Shown here one piece after another: positions 10,562 to 19,362 of a DNA stretch of 25,592 bases. A program made the translations under genes and the position numbers. The DNA comes from JABFRZ01 sp031413955. Lineage in GTDB: Bacteria; Planctomycetota; UBA1135; GCA-002686595. The stretch spans positions 1 to 25,592 of the forward strand of contig JANOGB010000169.1 in the NCBI GenBank assembly GCA_031413955.1, written 5' to 3'. The notes beneath the pieces are model-generated. The model was given only the letters and a program-made list of their open reading frames with translations. It was not told where the DNA came from and did no database searches. How positions within the stretch are numbered: the first letter of the stretch is position 1; every line of letters starts with the position of its first letter.

Positions 10562-10594
10562 CACTCAAGTCGTTTCCAGCCATCGACTTGAGTG
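10562..10594. promoter_or_regulatory. Perfect 11-bp inverted repeat upstream of dnaK (likely operator)
   Basis: CACTCAAGTCG at 10562-10572 and CGACTTGAGTG at 10584-10594 are perfect inverted arms around an 11-nt spacer, with centres 22 nt apart, about two helical turns. That geometry suits a dimeric DNA-binding protein. The arms contain ACTCAAG/CTTGAGT, the half-sites of the HspR-associated HAIR element, but in the opposite order and with wider spacing (HAIR is CTTGAGT-N7-ACTCAAG). It does not match CIRCE. It sits 65-97 nt upstream of the dnaK start. Confidence 0.6.
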
Positions 10595-10643
10595 TGCCAG
10601 ATGGGAAGCCACGAGCTGCCTCCTTGGCAGGGCGCCAAACTCT

Positions 10644-10660
10644 GCTGCCAGCCTGGCAGC
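10644..10660 (-). terminator. Small hairpin after the response regulator gene
   Basis: GCTGCC and GGCAGC form a six-pair stem with a five-base loop, starting 5 nt after the regulator's stop codon. There is no run of T on the minus strand behind it, so it is at best a weak transcript end or a processing structure between the regulator and dnaK. Confidence 0.3.
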
Positions 10661-10665
10661 GAGGC

Positions 10666-12047
<1,382 letters not shown>

Positions 12048-12051
<4 letters not shown>

Positions 12052-12833
12052 GCGCCGGATCCCTCCGCCTGCGCGGGCGTCCCGCTCTCCTCGCCGCGCA
12101 CCAGCTCGATCGCCAGCGGCAGGGTGATCGAGAACGACGAACCACGGCCCTCCTCGGAGAGTGCCTGGATCGTGCCCCCGTGCTCTTCGATGATGCGCCG
12201 CGCGGTGGAGAGGCCCAGGCCCGTGCCGCCCGGCTTGTCGGACCAGTATTCCTCGAAGCAGCGCGCGAGCTTCTCGCTCGACATGCCGGAGCCGGTGTCG
12301 GTGATCGAGAGCTCAACCTGGTGCCCCATGCGCCGCAGCCGCACGAGGAGCTCGCCCCCGTCCAGCATGGCCTGGCGCGCGTTGACGAGCAGATTCAGCA
12401 CCGCCTGCTTGATGCGCGCCTCGTCCACCAGCACCAGCGGCAGGCCGATCGGCAAGTCGACGTGCTGACGAATCCCGGCACGCTCGTCCTCGGGCTCGAC
12501 GAACTCGAGCAGCTCGCGCACGATCCGCGCCAGGTCCTCGGGCCGGCGGTTGACCACTCCGCCGCGGGCGTAGTGCAGGAAGTCCTCGAGGATGTGTTCG
12601 AGGCGCTGGACCTCGCGCTGCAGGGTCTTGATGCGCTTGAGCGAGCGCTCTTCGCGTTGCGTGCGCTGTGGACTGACCGCGGCGCGCGCCACCCCGGCGC
12701 GCTCCCAGTCCTCCTGCAGGAGCGCCAGGTTGATCGACATGGTCGAGAGCGGGTTCTTGATCTCGTGCGCCAGGCCGTCGGCCAGGCGCACCAGGAGTGC
12801 CATACGGTCGGCGTGCGAGCTGCGGTCTTCCAA
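12048..12833 (-). CDS. Soluble sensor histidine kinase without input domain
   Basis: A 261-residue kinase made of only the catalytic core. The H-box LAHEIKNPLSTM has phospho-acceptor H23. A helical linker rich in charged residues follows, then the N-box LNLLVNARQAM near 146-156, the G1 box DTGSG at 179-183 and the G2 box GGTGLGLS around 202-209. No membrane helix or PAS/GAF domain is present, so it is a cytoplasmic NtrB-like kinase whose signal must come through a partner or the linker region. It pairs with the sigma54-type regulator whose start overlaps its stop. The start is uncertain: TTG 12833 gives a full first helix and fits such kinases better; ATG 12803 would leave only 12 residues before the histidine. 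A stop codon lies just upstream, at 12858-12860. Confidence 0.9.
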
Positions 12834-12900
12834 GAGGATCGGGGGCTGGCCCGCCGCTCACACGGGAGCGGACGGGAGCGGAACTGGGGCCATGGCGCGG

Positions 12901-12911
12901 ATAGGCTAGCA
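12901..12911. promoter_or_regulatory. Divergent promoter centre between kinase and YrdC-phosphatase genes
   Basis: In the short GC-rich gap between the divergent genes the only AT-containing patch is GGATAGGCTAGC. It gives TAGGCT (12902-12907) on the plus strand and TAGCCT on the minus strand, both fitting TANNNT -10 elements and overlapping each other. The plus-strand version would start transcription about 10 nt before ATG 12924. No convincing -35 element is seen for either. Confidence 0.3.
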
Positions 12912-12923
12912 GCCCGAGTCTGC

Positions 12924-14018
12924 ATGAGTGAAAGCGCCCCCATCCTCGCCGCCGGTGATCGCGCCCCGACCCCGGAACTGGCGGCGCGCGTGCGTGCGGC
13001 GCTCGCGCGCGGCGCACTGTGCGCGCTCCCGACCGAGACGGTCTACGGCCTGGCGGCCCGCGCGGACCGGCCGGATGCGCTCGAGGCCCTGCGCGTCCTG
13101 AAGGGCCGCCCGAGCGCTCTCACCTTCACCTGGCACGTGGCCGAACGCGGCGCGGTCGAGCGCTTCCAGGAGCTCCGGCCGCTGGCCCGGCGCCTGACCG
13201 AGCGCTACTGGCCCGGGCCCCTCACGCTGGTCTTGCACGGTGTTCCCGCGGGTCTCGAGGGTGTGGCGCGCGAGGGCTGGACGGGGTTGCGCTTGCCAGC
13301 CCACGCCGCCTGTGCCGGCCTGCTCTCGGCCTGCGAATTCCCGGTGGTGATGACGAGCGCCAACCCCCACCGCGAGGCGCCGCTCACGCGCGCCGAGCAG
13401 GTGGCCGCGCGCTTCGACGGCGCGCTCGAGCTGGTGGTGGACGGCGGTCCTTCGCGCCTCGGAGAAGCCTCGGGCGTCCTGGCCCTCGGCCAGGGCCGCT
13501 TCGAGCTCCTGCGCGAAGGCCTGCTACGGCTCGAGGACCTGCGCCGCACGGCGGGCCTGCGCATCGTCTTCGTGTGTACCGGCAACACCTGTCGCTCGCC
13601 CATGGCGGAGGCCCTGGCGCGCCTGCTCCTGTCCGAGCGCCTGCAGGTCGGCAGCGCCGGTCTGGCCGCGTTCGGCTTCGAGCTCCTCTCGCTGGGCGTC
13701 CTGGCCGCGCACGGTGCGCCCGCCTCGACCGGAGCCGCGGAGGTCATGGCCGAGCGCGGCATCGACCTGCGCTCCCATCGCTCACGCCCGGCCCTGCCCG
13801 AGGCCCTCCTGCGCTGCGATCGGATCTACGGCCTGACGGCGAGCCATGTAGATTCCCTGCGGGCCACGCTCCCCCCCGGCCGTCATCCACGGCTCGAGCT
13901 CCTCGATCCCGCGGGCAACGACATCGCCGACCCCTTGGGTGGACCGCGCTCCGCGTACCAGCGCTCGCTGGCGGACATCGAGCGCGCCCTGCGCGTCCGC
14001 CTGGACGAGTGGGCGTAG
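12924..14018 (+). CDS. Threonylcarbamoyl-AMP synthase (YrdC/Sua5) fused to low-molecular-weight phosphatase
   Basis: A 364-residue two-domain fusion. Residues about 15-205 are a YrdC/Sua5 domain: LPTETVYGLAA at 35-45, KGRPSA at 60-65, RYWPGPLTLVL at 94-104 and VVMTSAN at 141-147 are its standard motifs. This domain makes threonylcarbamoyl-AMP for the t6A37 modification of tRNAs reading ANN codons. Residues about 211-364 are a low-molecular-weight tyrosine phosphatase or arsenate-reductase-like domain with the CX5R loop CTGNTCR at 218-224 and the general-acid aspartate in DPLGG at 336-340. All catalytic residues I can check are present in both halves. ATG 12924 begins the protein right before the YrdC domain. 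The genes on both sides run the other way, so it is transcribed alone. Confidence 0.92.
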   Translation: MSESAPILAAGDRAPTPELAARVRAALARGALCALPTETVYGLAARADRPDALEALRVLKGRPSALTFTWHVAERGAVERFQELRPLARRLTERYWPGPLTLVLHGVPAGLEGVAREGWTGLRLPAHAACAGLLSACEFPVVMTSANPHREAPLTRAEQVAARFDGALELVVDGGPSRLGEASGVLALGQGRFELLREGLLRLEDLRRTAGLRIVFVCTGNTCRSPMAEALARLLLSERLQVGSAGLAAFGFELLSLGVLAAHGAPASTGAAEVMAERGIDLRSHRSRPALPEALLRCDRIYGLTASHVDSLRATLPPGRHPRLELLDPAGNDIADPLGGPRSAYQRSLADIERALRVRLDEWA

Positions 14019-14043
14019 CCCGGCCAGCTCAAAGCCTCTCAGC

Positions 14044-14511
14044 TCAGGCCGTGCACAACGCTTCCCAGGCCTGGACGGGGGTCCGTGCCGTGCGCAGCGC
14101 CTGGCGCACGTCTTCCCGGCCGAGGTGCCGCGCGAGATCGGCCAGGGTGCGGATGTGCAGGAGCTTCTGCGCGCGCGGGATCAGGAGCAGCACCACCAGC
14201 CACGCAGGCCCCGCGTCCACGCTGTCGAACGGAACGCCATCCCCGGCAGGCCCGGAGACCACGGCCAGTCCTGCGACGACGCGCTCGAGCCCGTCCACCG
14301 CGGCGTGCGGGATCGCGATGCCGCGTTCCATGCCGGTCGACATCGAGCGCTCGCGTAGCACGACGGCTTCGCGAAAGGTCCCCGCCAGGGCATCGGGCAC
14401 CGCTCCGTGGGCCAGCAGGTTCCCCGTGAGTTGCTCGATCACATCCCATTTGTCCCGCGCCTCGAGCCCGAGGAGGATGTGCTGGGGGGGGATCAGATCC
14501 TGCAATCGCAT
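14044..14511 (-). CDS. PTS EIIA type-2 domain protein (PtsN/FruA-like)
   Basis: A 155-residue single-domain protein of the fructose/nitrogen EIIA group. It starts MRLQDLIPPQHILLGLEARDK and contains GIAIPHA at 64-70, where H69 is the phosphorylated histidine. The later LLIPRAQKLLHIRTLADLARHL helix is also typical. In the PTS such a domain receives phosphate from HPr and either feeds a sugar transporter or acts as a regulator (EIIA-Ntr). No EI, HPr or EIIB/C gene is nearby, which favours a regulatory role, but this is inference. ATG 14511 fits the family start; the frame stays open for 77 more codons upstream with no family resemblance. A TATTCT (minus strand 14533-14528) could be its -10 element. 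Confidence 0.92.
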   Translation of the reverse strand: MRLQDLIPPQHILLGLEARDKWDVIEQLTGNLLAHGAVPDALAGTFREAVVLRERSMSTGMERGIAIPHAAVDGLERVVAGLAVVSGPAGDGVPFDSVDAGPAWLVVLLLIPRAQKLLHIRTLADLARHLGREDVRQALRTARTPVQAWEALCTA

Positions 14512-14771
14512 GGCAGCGCGGCGGCAGAGAATAGCGAGGCAGCGCGCCGAGCGGGCATGCCAGTCGGACTCTGCAACGCGCGCCACGGAAGAAAAACGCT
14601 CCGCGGACGTCGGAAGAGCGCAGCGAGCAGGAACGCCCTCGCCCGCGACGTGGATGCGAAGCCTCCTACCTTGCCGGCCGATCCGCGCGGCGGCTCCGAC
14701 CTCGACGGCCATACCCCCCACCCCTCGCCCCGCGGCTCTCACCAGGGCGCGGAGATAGACTGGAGCGCATC
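14512..14771. other. Divergent intergenic region between EIIA and gspE
   Basis: This 260-nt gap must hold promoters for both genes. Toward EIIA, TATTCT lies at 14533-14528. Toward gspE, TAGACT (14756-14761) is followed by a GGAG ribosome site seven bases before the ATG; the two are so close that they may not both be functional. Positions 14591-14607 (gaaaaacgctccgcgga) resemble the outer arm of the palindrome at 3029-3187 but without an inverted partner. No RNA gene or coding frame is convincing. Confidence 0.4.
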
Positions 14772-16475
14772 ATGGTCGGAATCTCGGATCTCCTGGTTCA
14801 GGCGGGCGTCAGCCGGGAACGGCTGGAGGAATGCCGGCGCATCTCGGGCAGCACGGGCGAGTCCCTCGACAAGGTCATTCTTTCCAAGGAGTACCTGGAG
14901 GAGGCGAAGCTGCTGGCGGTCTATGCGACCCACCTCGGCTACGAGTACCTGCCGCGCCTGGACGGTTTCCAGGTGCCGGCGCAGTTCGTCAACCGCATCC
15001 CGGTCCAATTCACGCGCAACTACAACCTGGTCGCGCTCTCCGAGGCCAACGGCTGCCTGCGCGTGGCCACGTGCTCGCCGCTCGACGCCCAGCCGATGGA
15101 CGACCTCGCGACCATGCTGGGGACCGAGATCGAGCCGGTGCTCTCGACGCGCAGCGAGATCACCACGCTCATCGCGCGCGCCTATCGTCACAAGGCGGAC
15201 GGCGTAGACGAGGCCCTGGCCGACGTGGCCGAGGACGGCGACATCCAGGGCCTGGCCAGCGCGATCGAGGAGGCCGAGGACGTCCTGGACGTCTCCAACA
15301 AGGCCCCGATCATCAAGCTCGTCAACACGATCCTGTTCCAGGGCCTGAAGCTGCGTGCCTCGGACGTGCACTTCCACCCCTACCCGGAGCGCACCCAGGT
15401 GCGCCTGCGCATCGACGGCATCCTCTACGACATGGACTCGGTGCCGCGCAAGGCGCACGAGGCCATCGTCAGCCGCGTCAAGGTCATGGGCAAGATGGAC
15501 ATCGCCGAGCGCCGCCTGCCGCAGGACGGACGCGCCTCGATCAAGATCGGCGACGGCGAGGTCGACGTGCGCATCAGCTCCGTGCCCACCACCAACGGCG
15601 AGCGCATCGTCATGCGTCTGCTCGACAAGTCCGCCAAGATCTACACGCTCGAGGAGATCGGCCTCGCGCCCAAGAACCTGGCGATGATGCGCGACTACGT
15701 CACGTGGAACCACGGCATCATCCTGGTCACGGGCCCGACTGGTTCGGGCAAGACGACGACCTTGTACGGCGCGATGGCCGAGATCGACACCACGAAGCTC
15801 AACGTGCTCACGATCGAGGACCCGGTCGAGTACTCCCTGGCGGGCATCAGCCAGGTGCAGGTCAACGTCAAGAAGGGCCTGACCTTCGCGGGCGGCCTGC
15901 GCTCGTTCCTGCGCCAGGACCCGGACGTGATGATGGTGGGCGAGATCCGCGACCTGGAGACGGCCGAGGTCGCGATCCGCGCCGCGCTCACGGGCCACCT
16001 GGTGTTCTCGACCGTGCACACCAACGACGCGCCCAGCACGATCACGCGCATGGTCGACCAGGGTGTCGAGCCGTACCTCGTGGCGAGCTCCCTGATCCTG
16101 GTGATCGCCCAGCGCCTGGTGCGCACCATCTGCCCGCACTGCAAGGTGACCGAGGCGATGAACGACGAGTGGCTGGCCAAGCTCAAGAAGATCGACATCA
16201 AGCCGGAGCAGCTCGACGGCCAGATCTCCTTCGGCAAAGGCTGCGACGAGTGCTTCCACTCGGGCTACTCGGGACGCACGGCCATCTACGAGTTCCTGCC
16301 GGTGGACGAGGTTCTGCGTACCCAGATCATGGACGGCGTGACGGCCTCGCAGATCAAGCGCGGCGCCATCGAACGCGGCATGATCACGCTGCGCATGGAC
16401 GGACAGGGCAAGATCCTGCAGCGCCTGACCACGCCCGACGAGGTCCTGCGCGTGACGCAGCTCGACATGGGATGA
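14772..16475 (+). CDS. gspE: Type II secretion ATPase GspE
   Basis: A 567-residue secretion motor ATPase. The N-terminal part (1-150) is the helical GspE N-domain that normally docks on GspL. The motor follows: SDVHFHP near 197-203, Walker A GPTGSGKT at 321-328, the Asp box TIEDPVEY at 347-354, Walker B with QDPDVMMVGEIRD at 382-394 and the His box around H416. A four-cysteine zinc site (CPHC at 454-457, CDEC at 491-494) separates it from PilT-like twitching ATPases and fits GspE/PilB. ATG 14772 has GGAG shortly upstream. It opens a six-gene block with gspF 11 nt downstream. PilB of type IV pili is the alternative, but the GspG and GspH genes behind it favour T2SS. Confidence 0.95.
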   Translation: MVGISDLLVQAGVSRERLEECRRISGSTGESLDKVILSKEYLEEAKLLAVYATHLGYEYLPRLDGFQVPAQFVNRIPVQFTRNYNLVALSEANGCLRVATCSPLDAQPMDDLATMLGTEIEPVLSTRSEITTLIARAYRHKADGVDEALADVAEDGDIQGLASAIEEAEDVLDVSNKAPIIKLVNTILFQGLKLRASDVHFHPYPERTQVRLRIDGILYDMDSVPRKAHEAIVSRVKVMGKMDIAERRLPQDGRASIKIGDGEVDVRISSVPTTNGERIVMRLLDKSAKIYTLEEIGLAPKNLAMMRDYVTWNHGIILVTGPTGSGKTTTLYGAMAEIDTTKLNVLTIEDPVEYSLAGISQVQVNVKKGLTFAGGLRSFLRQDPDVMMVGEIRDLETAEVAIRAALTGHLVFSTVHTNDAPSTITRMVDQGVEPYLVASSLILVIAQRLVRTICPHCKVTEAMNDEWLAKLKKIDIKPEQLDGQISFGKGCDECFHSGYSGRTAIYEFLPVDEVLRTQIMDGVTASQIKRGAIERGMITLRMDGQGKILQRLTTPDEVLRVTQLDMG

Positions 16476-16486
16476 GACCGATCTAG

Positions 16487-17767
16487 ATGCCCATCTACGA
16501 GTACAAGGCCTACGGCTCGGGAGGCGCCAACAAGACCGGCGTGGTCGACGCGGACACGCCGCGCGAGGCGCGCCAGCGCCTGCGGCGCGACAACATCCTG
16601 GTGAGCGAGCTGCGCGAGGTGCGCTCGGGCAAGCGCAAGGGCTCGGCCGCATCGGTGCAGGGCACGAACGCGCCGTACCGGCGCACGGTGTGGCTGGCCA
16701 GGCTGCAGAAGCTGCGCGAGTCCTCGGGCGGCCCCGGTGGGCGCGAGCTCGAGCTCGTCGCCGCGGTCACGCGCCAGATGGGCACCATGCTCGGCGCCGG
16801 CATCCCCATGGCCGAGATGCTATCGGCCGTGATCGACCAGGCCGACACGCGTGCGCAGGAGACCATGTTCCGCACGATCCGCGAGCGCATCACGCAAGGC
16901 GTGTCCTTCGGCGACGCCCTGGCCGAATACCCCCGCTACTTCACGCCCCTGTACGTCAACATGGTCAAGGCCGGCGAGGCCACCGGCCAGGTCGACGTGG
17001 TACTACGGCGCCTGGCGGACTTCTTGCAGCGCCAGCGCGCGCTGCAGCGCAAGGTCGTGTCGGCCCTGACCTACCCGATGCTGATGATCGCCATCGGGCT
17101 CCTGGTGGTCAGCATCCTGATGACCTTCGTGGTGCCGAAGATCACGGAGATGCTGACGGACACGGGCCAGACCATGCCGCTGCCGACACGCGTCCTGATC
17201 ACCATCAGCGACGCCTTCAAGAGCTACTGGATCGTGCTGCCGCTGGGGATCGCGGCGTTGTCGGTGCTCTACAACCGCGTCTACAAGACCAAGGGCGGCC
17301 AGCTCGCGATCGACCGCTTCAAGCTGCGCATCCCGATCGTGGGCGAGCTCCTGCGCAAGTCCTCGGTGGCGCGCTTCACGCGCACGCTCTCGACCCTGCT
17401 GTCCTCGGGCGTGCCGGCCGTGCGCAGCCTGGAGATCGTGCAGACGGTGGTAGGCAACCGCATCATGGCCGACGCCACCGAACACATCCGCGTGCGTATC
17501 CTGGAGGGCACCGACATTGCCACGCCGCTCAAGGCGACCGGCGCCTTTCCTTCGGTGGTCGGCTACATGGTCGCGGTGGGCGAACAGTCGGGAAAGCTCG
17601 AAGAGATGCTCGACAACATCGCCAACGCCTACGACGAAGAGATCGAGGTCGTCACCGAACGCATCACCACTGTGCTCGAGCCGATCATGATCATCTTTCT
17701 GGCCGTGGTGGTCGGCTTCATCGTGTGGGCCATCGTCCTGCCCATCCTGCAGGTCGGCAACGTCTGA
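16487..17767 (+). CDS. gspF: Type II secretion inner-membrane platform protein GspF
   Basis: A 426-residue protein. The N-terminal segment MPIYEYKAYGSGGANKTGVVDADTP-type opening, rich in beta structure, is standard for GspF/PilC. Two T2SSF repeats follow (about 85-205 and 290-415), each with a helical cytoplasmic part and conserved G-E-x-(T/S)-G-x-(V/L) motifs: KAGEATGQVDVVL and AVGEQSGKLEEML. Membrane helices lie near 195-225, 245-262 and at the C-terminus (FLAVVVGFIVWAIVLPIL). It is the platform on which GspE acts to push pseudopilins out of the membrane. The gap to gspG is 19 nt. Confidence 0.95.
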   Translation: MPIYEYKAYGSGGANKTGVVDADTPREARQRLRRDNILVSELREVRSGKRKGSAASVQGTNAPYRRTVWLARLQKLRESSGGPGGRELELVAAVTRQMGTMLGAGIPMAEMLSAVIDQADTRAQETMFRTIRERITQGVSFGDALAEYPRYFTPLYVNMVKAGEATGQVDVVLRRLADFLQRQRALQRKVVSALTYPMLMIAIGLLVVSILMTFVVPKITEMLTDTGQTMPLPTRVLITISDAFKSYWIVLPLGIAALSVLYNRVYKTKGGQLAIDRFKLRIPIVGELLRKSSVARFTRTLSTLLSSGVPAVRSLEIVQTVVGNRIMADATEHIRVRILEGTDIATPLKATGAFPSVVGYMVAVGEQSGKLEEMLDNIANAYDEEIEVVTERITTVLEPIMIIFLAVVVGFIVWAIVLPILQVGNV

Positions 17768-17786
17768 TGTCAGGAGAGTTCGAATC

Positions 17787-18218
17787 ATGAGAACGCGACA
17801 CGCATCCCGCGCAGGCTTTTCGCTGGCCGAGCTGATGGTGGTGATCGTCATCATCGGCTTGCTCGCCACCCTGGTCGTCCCTAACGTCATCTCCAAGCTC
17901 GGCAAAGCGAACCTCGTCAAGGCCAAGGCCGACATCACGACCATCGCCGAGGCCGTCACGGGTTACGCCATCGAGAACGGCGGGCGCTACCCCGACAGCC
18001 TCGAGGCCCTGGTCACGCCCGACGCGAACGGGCACTCGTTCCTGGACACCGAGACCGTGCCCAAGGACCCCTGGGGGACCGAGTACTTCTTCGAGCCCGC
18101 CCCCAGCGGCTCGCAGAAGTTCCGCGTGATCTCCTATGGCAAGGACGGCATCCCCGGCGGCGAGGGCGACGACGCCGACATCGACAACATCAAGATCAAG
18201 AGCGGCGAGATCAAGTGA
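17787..18218 (+). CDS. gspG: Major pseudopilin GspG
   Basis: A 143-residue pseudopilin. A basic 10-residue leader ends in glycine and is cut before F11 (G/FSLAELMVV), with the conserved glutamate at mature position 5. A hydrophobic helix follows. The DPWG motif at 94-97 and the acidic C-terminal loop from D120 to D132, the calcium-binding region of GspG, distinguish it from minor pseudopilins. It is the main subunit of the T2SS pseudopilus. AGGAG at 17772-17776 is a good ribosome site for ATG 17787. Its stop overlaps the GTG start of gspH. Confidence 0.95.
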   Translation: MRTRHASRAGFSLAELMVVIVIIGLLATLVVPNVISKLGKANLVKAKADITTIAEAVTGYAIENGGRYPDSLEALVTPDANGHSFLDTETVPKDPWGTEYFFEPAPSGSQKFRVISYGKDGIPGGEGDDADIDNIKIKSGEIK

Positions 18219-18781
18219 GCCCGCGCCGGCCGCCGTCAGGACGCGAGCACGCCTTCACGCTCGTCGAGCTGATGGTCGTGGTCATCATCCTCGGCCTATT
18301 GGGCGGCATCGCGGTGACGTCCTGGGCGTCCATGCTGCCCAACCAGCAGTTCAACACCGCCATCCGCAACCTGTCCGAGGTGCTGTACGGCACGCGCTCC
18401 GACGCGATCGCGCGCAACCGCGAGTTTCGCATCCAGTACGACCTCGACCAGGACACCTACCGGGTGCGCACGCCCTTCAAGCCCGGCGGTGGCTTCGCGA
18501 CCAGCGAGGAAGATGCCGAGCGCATGTGGGCGCACGAGACCGACCTGAAGGAGAAAGGCATCGATCTCCTGCAGGTCACGGTCGACGACCAGCCCTACAC
18601 CAGCGGCAAGGTGGATGTGTACTTCCTGCCGCTCGGCGGTTCCGCACACCACACGGTGCAGCTGAGCCAGGCGCTGTTCGAGCGCGAGTTCACGCTGGAG
18701 GTCCTGCCGCTGACGGGCGAAGTCCGCATGCACGACGGTTTGTTCACGCGCGAGCCGGTCGACGAGGGAGACTTCCGGTGA
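18215..18781 (+). CDS. gspH: Minor pseudopilin GspH
   Basis: A 188-residue minor pseudopilin with a type III signal REHA/FTLVELMVVVIILGLL. The glutamate at mature position 5 is present, but the residue before the cleavage site is alanine (A13) where glycine is the rule. The soluble part (RSDAIARNREFRIQYD and the following strands) fits the GspH/FimT beta-sandwich. GspH is thought to sit near the tip of the pseudopilus. It begins with GTG 18215 in a GTGA overlap with the gspG stop and ends in another GTGA overlap with gspI, so the three are translationally coupled. Confidence 0.87.
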   Translation: MSPRRPPSGREHAFTLVELMVVVIILGLLGGIAVTSWASMLPNQQFNTAIRNLSEVLYGTRSDAIARNREFRIQYDLDQDTYRVRTPFKPGGGFATSEEDAERMWAHETDLKEKGIDLLQVTVDDQPYTSGKVDVYFLPLGGSAHHTVQLSQALFEREFTLEVLPLTGEVRMHDGLFTREPVDEGDFR

Positions 18782-19362
18782 GACGCGCGCCGCGTGGCAA
18801 GCGCGCCGGCTTCACCTTGGCCGAGGTGGCGGTCACGCTCCTGATCGTCAGCATCGGTCTGGTGCTCGTGCTCCAGGGCCTCGGCACGGCCAAGGTCTCG
18901 GCGGCCGAGACCCACTACCGCAAGGTGGCGCGCGAGCTGGCCCTGCTCACCCTCGGACGGGTCGAAGCCGGGCTCTTCTGGGAGGAGCTGGACGGTGACG
19001 GCAGCACGCTGACCGGCACCTACGCCGAGGAGGGCTACGAGGACTTCCACTACGAGCTCGTGTTCGGCGAGGAGGACTTCAGCCAGTCGAGCGCGAGCTA
19101 CGACCGGGAATCGAGCTACCACGACAACTGGGCGTACGAGCGCGAACGGGAGCGCGAGCGCCGCGATCGCGAGGACGACAACGGCAGTGGAGACGACGAA
19201 GAGCAGGCCGAGGAACCCTTCGAGAAGGTGCGCATCCGCGTCGGCTACCCGCGCCTCACCGAGCGCGAGAGCACGCTGACGCTCGAGCGCTGGATGCCGT
19301 GGGAACAGGTCTACGGCGGCGAGGAGGGCGAGGCCCCGCCCGCCGAGGAGAGCCCGGAATGA
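18778..19362 (+). CDS. gspI: Minor pseudopilin GspI-like, with acidic insertion
   Basis: A 194-residue pseudopilin with leader RGKRAG/FTLAEVAVTLLIV, glycine at -1 and glutamate at +5. Its place between gspH and gspJ and the L-x-x-L-G-x-x-K/A-style helix match GspI. Typical GspI is around 120-130 residues; this one is longer because residues about 102-147 are a very charged, low-complexity stretch (an ERERERERRDRE run, then acidic residues) before the last conserved strands. The start GTG 18778 is inferred from the overlap with the gspH stop and the short basic leader; the frame is open further upstream but only across gspH. Confidence 0.8.
   Translation: MRRAPRGKRAGFTLAEVAVTLLIVSIGLVLVLQGLGTAKVSAAETHYRKVARELALLTLGRVEAGLFWEELDGDGSTLTGTYAEEGYEDFHYELVFGEEDFSQSSASYDRESSYHDNWAYERERERERRDREDDNGSGDDEEQAEEPFEKVRIRVGYPRLTERESTLTLERWMPWEQVYGGEEGEAPPAEESPE

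Noticed and set aside
10562..10594. CIRCE or standard HAIR heat-shock operator
   Set aside because: CIRCE needs TTAGCACTC-N9-GAGTGCTAA, which is not present. HAIR needs CTTGAGT-N7-ACTCAAG, whereas here the half-sites are in the opposite order and further apart.
14739..16652. Minus-strand open frame of about 637 codons opposite gspE
   Set aside because: The composition is dominated by histidine, aspartate, arginine and valine in the mirror pattern of gspE codons; gspE itself has every expected motif.
18136..18777. Upstream extension of the gspI frame across gspH
   Set aside because: The extension is arginine-rich, overlaps gspH completely and would destroy the short prepilin leader; the GTGA overlap start explains the gene.
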